The translations under genes were made by a program, and so were the position numbers. Of a stretch of DNA of 7,313 nt, positions 1-5,745 are shown piece after piece (the first letter of the stretch is position 1; each line of letters begins with the position of its first letter). The stretch lies in contig CAIZGT010000466.1 in NCBI GenBank assembly GCA_903932545.1, positions 1 to 7,313 of the forward strand, given 5' to 3'. Under the pieces are notes generated by a model, which ran no database searches, was not told the DNA's origin, and saw only the letters and a program-made list of their open reading frames with translations. The DNA comes from an uncultured Rhodospirillales bacterium. Lineage in GTDB: Bacteria > Pseudomonadota > Alphaproteobacteria > Acetobacterales > Acetobacteraceae.

Positions 1-1065
1 CTGCTGGTGCAGGGCAGCCGGGTGACAACGCGCAAAACCCGCTACGTCGCACAAGGCCAGCAATTGCTGCGCACCGACCGCGAAGATGCCTCGCCAATCC
101 ACACCAAACTCGCCGAACGCATGCTGCGCATTCTACGAGACGCGATGGCCGCCACCACCGTCACCGTGCTGTCAGACTACGGCAAAGGTGTGCTGGCGGG
201 TGATATGCCCTCGCACATCATCACCATCGCGCGCAGCACCGGCCGTCGCGTTGTGGTCGATACCCGCATCGGCGATTACGCCCGCTTCGCCGGGGCAGAC
301 GTGGTAACGCCGAGCCTGGACGAATTGGCGCGCTTTGTCGGCACCCGACTGTCCAATGACGACGCCATCGCCGCCGCCGCCGAGCAACTTCGCCAGCGCC
401 ACACATTTGGCGCCGTGCTGGTCAACCGTGCCGATGACGGCATGACCTTGGTGGACGACAGCGGCGCACTCCATCTGCGCATCGAAGCGGGCGACCTGCG
501 CGATGTGTCCGGCACTGGCGACACCGCCGTCTCCGCGTTGGCCGCGGCATTGGCGGCCGGTCTGGACCTGCCGCTGGCCGCCAAAATTGCAAGCATCGCC
601 AGCCTCGTCGTCCTTGGGCGCGGCGGCATTTCGGTGGCCCGCGAGGGCGATTTGCTAGCCGCGATCACGCCGCAGGGCAGCGCCTTGCGCAAAGTCGTAA
701 CCCTAGAGGCGGCAGCCAACCGGGTGGAAAACTGGCGACGTGAAGGCTGGCAGACTGCGGTGATTGTCGGCCGCTTCAGCACGCTTGATGAAGCTGAATT
801 GACCCGCTTGACCCACGCCCGCAAGGAGTCGGACAGGCTGGTGGTGGCCCTCGAACGCGACACCCCCGCCGTCCAGCAATCGCCCGAAGCGGTGCGCGCG
901 GCGCAGTTGGCCTCGCTCGATTCGGTCGATCTGGTGGTGCTGATCGACAGCTCCAACCCGGCAGAATTCCTCTACGCCCTGCGGCCAGACCTACTGTTTG
1001 GGCCGAACAACCAGCCCGGTGCGGATTTACTGCCAACCTGGGGCGGCAGGGTCGCTGCGTTGTAA
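1..1065 (+). CDS. hldE: HldE-like heptose kinase with degenerate adenylyltransferase domain (5' end cut off)
   Basis: The reading frame is open from base 1 and ends at TAA 1063-1065, giving 354 visible residues. The true start lies left of the window. The GTG at base 7 is internal, because homology begins at once (a segment resembling the NQQLxRxD region of E. coli HldE). HldE phosphorylates D-glycero-D-manno-heptose 7-phosphate and then adenylylates heptose 1-phosphate to supply ADP-heptose for the LPS inner core, in the cytoplasm. The PfkB kinase part carries VLSDYGKG (visible residues 57-64) and DVSGTGDT, with the catalytic Asp at codon 520-522 (visible residue 174). From about residue 231 the chain aligns with the transferase domain (HARKxxDRLVVAL matches NARKxGDRLIVAV). 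However, the nucleotide-binding HAGH is DEAE (bases 787-798), the LVKGGDY segment is replaced, and the chain stops before the terminal GCSTT motif. The missing N-terminus is about 95-100 residues by comparison with E. coli HldE. The family call is firm; transferase activity is doubtful. Confidence 0.85.
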   Translation: MLVQGSRVTTRKTRYVAQGQQLLRTDREDASPIHTKLAERMLRILRDAMAATTVTVLSDYGKGVLAGDMPSHIITIARSTGRRVVVDTRIGDYARFAGADVVTPSLDELARFVGTRLSNDDAIAAAAEQLRQRHTFGAVLVNRADDGMTLVDDSGALHLRIEAGDLRDVSGTGDTAVSALAAALAAGLDLPLAAKIASIASLVVLGRGGISVAREGDLLAAITPQGSALRKVVTLEAAANRVENWRREGWQTAVIVGRFSTLDEAELTRLTHARKESDRLVVALERDTPAVQQSPEAVRAAQLASLDSVDLVVLIDSSNPAEFLYALRPDLLFGPNNQPGADLLPTWGGRVAAL

Positions 1066-1076
1066 GGGGATAAGGC

Positions 1077-1103
1077 GGGCTGCACGCGGCCGCCCTATTT
1101 CTT
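1077..1103 (+). terminator. Possible weak terminator between convergent genes
   Basis: Bases 1077-1080 (GGGC) pair with 1092-1095 (GCCC). After one T-C mismatch, GC 1082-1083 pairs with GC 1089-1090 around a five-base loop. The tract TATTTCTT (1096-1103) follows. An alternative pairing is GGCGG 1074-1078 with CCGCC 1090-1094. The site sits 12 bases after the TAA of the HldE-like gene and touches the TAG of the convergent hydrolase gene. The T run is interrupted, so this is a weak candidate. On the minus strand the bases after the hairpin are even less T-rich. Confidence 0.3.
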
Positions 1104-1946
1104 GATAAACGTCACAATATCCTCGCGCACCGTGGCGCGCCCCTCAAACAATGGGGCAAGCGCCGTCACCAAGCCGATATGGCCGAGATTGGGATAGCGG
1201 ATAAACGCCACCTCCCCGCCCACCGCCCGCATCCGGCGTGATAGCGCCACAGCGTTGCGCGGATACACCGTATCATCCTGATCGCCATGCAACAGCAGCA
1301 GCGCTGGCGCATCCGGACGTGCGAAATTCACCGGCTGCGTCAGCGCGGGATCGGGCGCATTGCCGAATGCAGCGATTGTGTCCGGATCGTCCAACGGCAG
1401 GAAATCGGCCGGCGCTGCCATGCCGATCACACCCTTCACCGCGTGCGGCGCTAGCCCCGCATCGGCCAGATAATGCGGATCAAGGCCCAGCATCAGCGCG
1501 TTGTAGCCGCCAGCCGAATGGCCGATCAGAAACAGCTGTTCAGGGTCCGCCCCCCATTCGGCGGCATGTTCGCGCGCAAACGCCACCGCATGCGCATTGT
1601 CGTCGAGAAATTCGGGGAAGCGCACATCCGGCACTTTGCGATAATCCGGCACCACCACCACCATCCCAGCCCGCGCCAGCGGCACAGCGGCAAAGCGATA
1701 CATCGCCTTGCTGCCACTGCGCCACGCGCCGCCATAGATGAACACCACCAACGGCAATTTCTCGCTGGCATGTGCCGGACGATAAACATCCATCAGCCCC
1801 ATCGCACCGGGCTGATAGCGAATATCCTGGTCAATGCGCATCCCATCCGTGGCGATGGAGGCGTTGAGGGCATCAACCGGCGCGCAGGATGGCAGCACGG
1901 CAGAAGCAAGCAGCAGGGCTGCGGTTCGGATCATACGAGCGTTCAT
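1095..1946 (-). CDS. Alpha/beta-hydrolase (esterase/carboxylesterase family), possible lipoprotein
   Basis: This is a 283-residue protein with start ATG 1946-1944 and stop TAG at 1097-1095. It has the alpha/beta-hydrolase esterase layout (Aes/BD-FAE-like). The oxyanion-hole segment FIYGGAW lies at residues 69-75, the nucleophile elbow GHSAGG puts Ser at 144, the acid is Asp224 in GDQDDTV, and the base is His256 in NLGHIG. The histidine usual at the start of the HGGG/HGGxW motif is Tyr71 here, a variant I believe occurs in other members. The N-terminus is a hydrophobic segment (residues 5-19) followed by LPSC, which fits a lipobox with Cys21, so the protein is probably exported and may be membrane-anchored. 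The start was chosen because the signal sequence begins there; the frame stays open to about 2393, but that part reads antisense to hyfB and lacks any domain. No strong Shine-Dalgarno precedes the ATG, and ATG at residue 5 is an alternative. The substrate is unknown, and it is transcribed away from the hyf operon. Confidence 0.85.
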   Translation of the reverse strand: MNARMIRTAALLLASAVLPSCAPVDALNASIATDGMRIDQDIRYQPGAMGLMDVYRPAHASEKLPLVVFIYGGAWRSGSKAMYRFAAVPLARAGMVVVVPDYRKVPDVRFPEFLDDNAHAVAFAREHAAEWGADPEQLFLIGHSAGGYNALMLGLDPHYLADAGLAPHAVKGVIGMAAPADFLPLDDPDTIAAFGNAPDPALTQPVNFARPDAPALLLLHGDQDDTVYPRNAVALSRRMRAVGGEVAFIRYPNLGHIGLVTALAPLFEGRATVREDIVTFIKK

Positions 1947-1972
1947 ATCGCTGTTACGTTGCGGCAGCCGTG

Positions 1973-1996
1973 GCGGATGCAAGGGGTTGCATGCGC
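1973..1996. repeat. Imperfect 24-bp inverted repeat, candidate operator
   Basis: The arms ATGCAA (1977-1982) and TTGCAT (1987-1992) are perfectly complementary around a GGGG spacer. The symmetry continues outward, after one mismatch, with GCG (1973-1975) and CGC (1994-1996). The site lies 26 bases upstream of the hydrolase ATG and about 80 bases upstream of the hyfB ATG, where a dimeric regulator could act on either gene. Its left arm also contains the only -35-like hexamer seen for the leftward gene. No regulator is encoded in the window, so the binding protein is unknown; a hairpin in a transcript is the alternative. Confidence 0.4.
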
Positions 1997-2020
1997 ATTT
2001 CAGCACGCGCGCCCTTCCGG

Positions 2021-2032
2021 CATGGCACCATG
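2021..2032. repeat. 12-bp inverted repeat CATGG-CA-CCATG
   Basis: The two five-base arms are perfectly complementary around a CA spacer. The repeat lies about 44 bases upstream of the hyfB ATG, just before the candidate extended -10 element. It could be a small operator half-site pair, but it is short enough to arise by chance. It also creates an upstream in-frame ATG (2022) for hyfB. Confidence 0.25.
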
Positions 2033-2075
2033 TGTTGCTAGAAATAGACGTGTCGATTTTTCTGCCCTCTCGGCC

Positions 2076-4097
2076 ATGAGCGATCTCGTTCTCAGCGCGG
2101 CGCTCCCTGGCCTTACCTGCGTCATGGCGATGCTGACGGCCGCAGTGCCAGTCACGTTTGCGATCGGCGCGCGGCTGACCTTTGCCAGCAGCTTTGTGCT
2201 CTGCGCGGCGGGTGCGGTGATTGATCTTACAGCACTGATCGGTGGCGCGTTTCCCGCCAGCATAACCCTGCCGTTGGGCCTTGCCGGGCAATCCACGGTG
2301 TTGTCGCTTGATGGTGTCTCGGCGGTGTTTTTGCTGCTGGTGCTGCTCTCCGGTGCCGCCGCCAGCCTCGCCGCGCGCGACGATCATGGCCACCCGATGG
2401 CCACCGCCGCCGCACTGCCCGGCTTCATTGCGGCGATGATGCTCACCTTATTGGCCGCTGACGCCTTCGCGCTGGTGGCGGGGTTTGAGGCAATGTCGCT
2501 TGCCTCGTTCATCCTCGTTGTCACCAATCACCGCGATGACAGCGTGCAAGCCGCCGGGCGGCTTTATATCGGCATGGCGGCGTGGTCGGGCCTGTGTTTG
2601 ATCGCCGCCGTGGCGTTGCTCGCCCCGCACGGCGCAGGCTTTGCTGCGATGCGCGCCGCACCGCCTGAAATTTGGCGCGCGTCGGTCATCCTCGCCCTCG
2701 CATTGCTTGGCCCCGGCTCGAAGGCCGGGTTGGTGCCGCTGCATATCTGGCTGCCCGCCGCCCATGCCTCCGCCCCGGCCCCGGTCTCCGCCCTGATGTC
2801 TGGCGCGATGACCAAAGTGGCGCTTTACGTGCTGATCCGGCTGGTGTTCGACCTTGCAGGCCCGGCGCAACCTTCCTGGTGGGGCGTGCCGTTCATCATG
2901 CTCGGCGCGATGTCAGCGGTGCTGGGCGCGCTACGGGCGAATATGGAGACCGACATCAAAACCATCCTGGCCTGCTCAACCATCGAGAATGTCGGGCTGA
3001 TAACCGTGGGTCTTGGCATCGCTTTGGCCGCACGCGGTGCTGATGTGCCGCCGCTCGCGGGGTTGGCGATGGGGGCCGCATTGCTGCATGTGCTGGCGCA
3101 TGGCGGGTTCAAAACCCTGATGTTCCTTGCCGCCGGGGCGGTGCAATACGGCGCTGGGTCGCGCGCCTTGCAACGCCTGGGCGGGTTGATCCATCGCATG
3201 CCGATCACCGCGGGCGTGATGCTACTGGCAGCGGCATCGCTGGCCGGATTGCCGCCCTCAGCGGGGTTTGCCAGCGAGTGGATGTTGTTCCAATCCGTGC
3301 TGGGCGCGGTGCGGCTGGGCGGGTTGGCATTTCAGGTGATGGCGTGCGTGTTGGCCGCATTGATGGCATTGGCCACCGCGCTGGCCGCCGCCGCCGCCGT
3401 TCGACTGATCGGCGTGGTGCTGCTCGGCCGCCCCCGCAGTCCTGGCGCAGCCGAGGCACACGAAGCTGGGCCACCTTTGCGTTGGGCGATGCTTCTGGGC
3501 GGGCTCGGCGTGGTGCTGGTCGGGCTGTTCCCCGGCATCGTGCTCAGTCTCACCCGCGCTGCCACCTCTACGCTGGTGCATACCACCATGTCTGACCGCG
3601 CTGGCTTGTTCGGCATCACCACGGCAAGTGAAGCGCCCGGCTATGCGCCGCTGTTCATCCTCGCCTTGCTCGTCGGTGCCGCATTGCTCATCGGCACCAT
3701 CATGCGGGCACGTGCCGTGCAAGGCCACCGTGCGGCCCCGCTCTGGGGCTGTGGCTTTGACGCATCCCCCGAGTGGCAGCCGCATGGCGATCCGTTGGCG
3801 CAATATGGCGGCAGCAGCTTCGCCCAACCGCTGCGCCGTGTGCTCGGCCACTCGCTGCTTGCCGCGCGCGAAAGCGTTGACATGCCATCCCCTGGCGAAA
3901 CCCGCGCGGCACAACTCAGCATCTCGTTGCAAGACCCAACACAGACGTTTCTGTTCTCCCCCGTCGGCACGGTGCGCGAGTTTCTGTCCGGCCTCACCGA
4001 CCGCCTGCATTTCCTGCCCGTCCGACAGGTGCTCACCTTGATGGCGGCGGTACTGATCGGGCTGTTGCTCTACATCGCCGTGGTGGAGCAGCTATGA
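2076..4097 (+). CDS. hyfB: Hydrogenase-4 component B-like antiporter-type membrane subunit
   Basis: The 673-residue polytopic protein is almost the same length as E. coli HyfB (672). It belongs to the NuoL/M/N and Mrp antiporter family (Proton_antipo_M domain) and would be an ion-translocating subunit in the inner membrane arm of a group 4 hydrogenase-like complex. Residues expected along the ion path are present: Glu138 in GFEAMSL, Lys216 in GSKAGLVPLH, Lys247 in MTKVAL, His342 and Lys346 in AHGGFKTL, and Glu401 in ASEW. The C-terminal extension typical of HyfB/HycC is also present, with APLWGCGFD (554-562), a soluble segment, and a last helix at about 649-670. The start at ATG 2076 was chosen from length and the beginning of the first hydrophobic segment. 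It has no clear Shine-Dalgarno; ATG 2022 is in frame and possible. The frame is open upstream to 1473, but that stretch is antisense to the hydrolase gene. It is the first gene of the operon and overlaps hyfC by 4 bases (ATGA). Confidence 0.92.
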   Translation: MSDLVLSAALPGLTCVMAMLTAAVPVTFAIGARLTFASSFVLCAAGAVIDLTALIGGAFPASITLPLGLAGQSTVLSLDGVSAVFLLLVLLSGAAASLAARDDHGHPMATAAALPGFIAAMMLTLLAADAFALVAGFEAMSLASFILVVTNHRDDSVQAAGRLYIGMAAWSGLCLIAAVALLAPHGAGFAAMRAAPPEIWRASVILALALLGPGSKAGLVPLHIWLPAAHASAPAPVSALMSGAMTKVALYVLIRLVFDLAGPAQPSWWGVPFIMLGAMSAVLGALRANMETDIKTILACSTIENVGLITVGLGIALAARGADVPPLAGLAMGAALLHVLAHGGFKTLMFLAAGAVQYGAGSRALQRLGGLIHRMPITAGVMLLAAASLAGLPPSAGFASEWMLFQSVLGAVRLGGLAFQVMACVLAALMALATALAAAAAVRLIGVVLLGRPRSPGAAEAHEAGPPLRWAMLLGGLGVVLVGLFPGIVLSLTRAATSTLVHTTMSDRAGLFGITTASEAPGYAPLFILALLVGAALLIGTIMRARAVQGHRAAPLWGCGFDASPEWQPHGDPLAQYGGSSFAQPLRRVLGHSLLAARESVDMPSPGETRAAQLSISLQDPTQTFLFSPVGTVREFLSGLTDRLHFLPVRQVLTLMAAVLIGLLLYIAVVEQL

Positions 4098-5068
4098 GCG
4101 CCATCGCCGGGGCAATCGCCCTGCTGTTCCATATCCTGTTGATGCTCGCCACCGCCCCGCTGCTGGTCGGCCTCGCCCGGCTGGCCAAGGCGCGGCTGGT
4201 GGCACGCCAAGGCCCGCCCTTGCTCCAACCCTGGCGCGACATCGCCCGTCTGTTGCGCAAGCAGCCGGTGGTGGCAGACAGCACTTCATGGCTGTTCCGC
4301 ACCGCCCCCACCATCTGCCTCGCCGCCACCATCGCCGCCGCCGCGCTGGTCCCGAGTTGTGCGCTCGGCATGGTTGGCGGTGCCGAGGCCGATCTGATCG
4401 TGCTGGCAGGCCTGCTCGGCATCAGCCGCGCCGTGCTGGCACTTGCGGGGATGGACAGCGGCACGTCGTTCGGCGGCATCGGTGCCAGCCGCGAGATGAC
4501 CTTCGCAGTGTTCGCTGAACCCGCCTTGGTGCTGGTGATCTTCACCCTCGCCTTGCTCACCGGCTCCACCAATCTGGACGCGATCTCCGGCATCACCATC
4601 TCCGGTGCGCTCGGCTTGCGCATCTCAATGGCGATGGCGCTGGTCGCCGCCTGCCTCGTGGCGATTGCCGAATGCGGCCGCATCCCGGTGGACAACCCGG
4701 CCACCCATCTGGAACTGACGATGGTGCATGAGGCGATGGTGCTGGAATATTCAGGCCGCCATCTGGCAATGATCGAACTGGCGGGCGCGCTGCGGCTGCT
4801 GGTGTGGTTCAGCCTGATCGTGGCGATTTTCGTCCCGTTCGGCATGAGCCCGCGCCCCGCCGACACCGGCGCACTGCTGCTGGGCTTCTGGCTGCTCGGC
4901 CTGATCGCCTGGACGCTGAAAATGTCGATCCTCAGCCTCGCTCTCGCTGCGTTTGAAACCTCGCGCGCCAAGCTGCGGGTGTTCCGCGTGCCGGAACTGC
5001 TCGGCATGGCGCTGCTGCTCGGCCTGCTCGCCGCAATTTTGCTGTTCGTCAGCCAGGGGTTTGCCTGA
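4094..5068 (+). CDS. hyfC: NuoH/HyfC-type membrane subunit of group 4 hydrogenase-like complex
   Basis: The 324-residue membrane protein matches the NuoH/HycD/HyfC family, the subunit that connects the peripheral electron-transfer arm to the antiporter-like subunits. The cytoplasmic loop ARQGPPLLQPWRDIARLL (37-54) is the family's RxGPxxLQxxRDIxKLL motif, and GMDSGTSFGGIGASREM (119-135) matches the SGLDTGSPFxxxGASRE block of E. coli HyfC/HycD. The acidic loop equivalent to NuoH's ETNRAPFDLPEAEQEL reads AECGRIPVDNPATHLEL (192-208), followed by VHEAMVLEYSG (211-221). This differs from E. coli HyfC/HycD (PFDxAEAEQEL) and resembles, as I recall it, the Ehr/other group 4 branch. The start ATG 4094 overlaps the hyfB stop by 4 bases and follows GGAG at 4085-4088. 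The next gene overlaps by one base (TGATG). Confidence 0.92.
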   Translation: MSAIAGAIALLFHILLMLATAPLLVGLARLAKARLVARQGPPLLQPWRDIARLLRKQPVVADSTSWLFRTAPTICLAATIAAAALVPSCALGMVGGAEADLIVLAGLLGISRAVLALAGMDSGTSFGGIGASREMTFAVFAEPALVLVIFTLALLTGSTNLDAISGITISGALGLRISMAMALVAACLVAIAECGRIPVDNPATHLELTMVHEAMVLEYSGRHLAMIELAGALRLLVWFSLIVAIFVPFGMSPRPADTGALLLGFWLLGLIAWTLKMSILSLALAAFETSRAKLRVFRVPELLGMALLLGLLAAILLFVSQGFA

Positions 5069-5745
5069 TGGAGCATATCGGCTTCGGCGCCCTCTCGTAT
5101 GATTTCGCGCATCTGCTCGGCGGGGTGATGCTGCTGCTCTCCTTCGCGCTGCTCTCCCAGCGCCGGATTGCCGCCACCATCGACACCTACGCGCTCCAAG
5201 CGCTCACCTTGTCGATTGCGGCGTGCTGGCAGGGTTACGTGCAGAACGAGCCCTCGCTCTACCTCACCGGGGCCATCGCGTTTGCCGCCAAGGCGGTGAT
5301 TATCCCGCTGATGCTGCGCCGGATTGTGCGCCGCTTGCACCTGTCGGCCACCATGGAGCCCGCTTTGGGGATTTTCGCCTCTATGGCACTCGGCGTCGCC
5401 TTGGTGGCGCTGTCCATCATGGTGGTGCTGCCCACCACCATCCAGGCGCAGGCGCTCACCCGTGAAGACCTCGCCTTGGCGCTCTCGGTGGTGCTGCTCG
5501 GCTTGTTGATGATGATCACGCGGCGCACCGCCTTCACCCAGGTGATCGGCTTCATGTCACTCGAAAACGGCCTGATCCTGGCCGCTGTCGGCGTGGCCGG
5601 CATGCCGTTGGTGGTGGAATTGTCGGTTGCGGTGCTGGTGCTCGTCGGCGTGGTGGTGTTCCGCATCTTCCTGCGGCGGATGAACGTGCAGTTCCACTCG
5701 CTCGACACCGCGCATTTCGACCGGGTGGGGAGCACGCATCGATGA
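5068..5745 (+). CDS. hyfE: HyfE-like (NuoK-type) membrane subunit
   Basis: The 225-residue protein compares in length with E. coli HyfE (216) and is hydrophobic throughout, with several predicted membrane helices. The second half is NuoK-like: GFMSLENGLIL (161-171) carries Glu166, equivalent to the membrane Glu of NuoK, and VVELSVAVLVLVGVVV (182-197) carries Glu184, matching the second NuoK-type acidic residue. The first half has AAKAVIIPLML (73-83) with Lys75, matching the TKVLLVPLIM stretch of HyfE. Its role would be one of the small membrane subunits that couple the hydrophilic arm to ion transport. The start ATG 5068 overlaps the hyfC stop by one base and is preceded by AGGGG (5055-5059). 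In E. coli a hyfD gene stands between hyfC and hyfE; it is absent here. Confidence 0.9.
   Translation: MEHIGFGALSYDFAHLLGGVMLLLSFALLSQRRIAATIDTYALQALTLSIAACWQGYVQNEPSLYLTGAIAFAAKAVIIPLMLRRIVRRLHLSATMEPALGIFASMALGVALVALSIMVVLPTTIQAQALTREDLALALSVVLLGLLMMITRRTAFTQVIGFMSLENGLILAAVGVAGMPLVVELSVAVLVLVGVVVFRIFLRRMNVQFHSLDTAHFDRVGSTHR

Larger units (their letters stand above)
1947..2075. promoter_or_regulatory. Divergent intergenic region between hydrolase gene and hyf operon
   Basis: This 129-bp gap must hold the start signals of the hydrolase gene (leftward) and the hyfBCEFG operon (rightward), unless one of them is read from further away. It contains two inverted repeats, listed separately. A possible extended -10 for hyfB is TGC-TAGAAA (2036-2044), about 30 bases before the ATG, but no convincing -35 hexamer sits at the right distance. 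Leftward, TTGCAT (1982-1977) is a -35-like hexamer without a good -10 partner. Neither start codon has a clear Shine-Dalgarno. Promoter placement is therefore tentative. Confidence 0.45.

Noticed and set aside
276..956. Minus-strand open frame of 226 codons opposite the HldE-like gene
   Set aside because: It has Ser/Arg/Ala-rich composition typical of antisense translation, and the plus strand here encodes a clear PfkB kinase.
1..1065. HldE-like gene as a pseudogene
   Set aside because: The frame is uninterrupted, the kinase motifs are intact and the altered domain keeps its scaffold. Loss of one activity is better described as domain degeneration than as a broken gene.
1473..2075. Upstream extension of the hyfB reading frame, making an 874-residue protein
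   Set aside because: The added stretch is antisense to the esterase coding sequence, has a low-complexity His/Arg-rich composition and no membrane segment. The 673-residue form matches the length of HyfB.
1947..2393. Upstream extension of the esterase frame to 432 residues
   Set aside because: It runs antisense through the start of hyfB, has a basic, Gln/Arg-rich translation without domain features, and would bury the signal sequence in the interior.
3388..3399. GCC triplet run that might be a microsatellite
   Set aside because: It encodes an alanine-rich membrane helix in hyfB in frame; short Ala codon runs are normal in GC-rich genomes.
4033..5340. Minus-strand open frame of 435 codons opposite hyfC
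   Set aside because: It is a Ser/Arg/Ala-rich shadow of hyfC's codon pattern, with no domain and no plausible start context.
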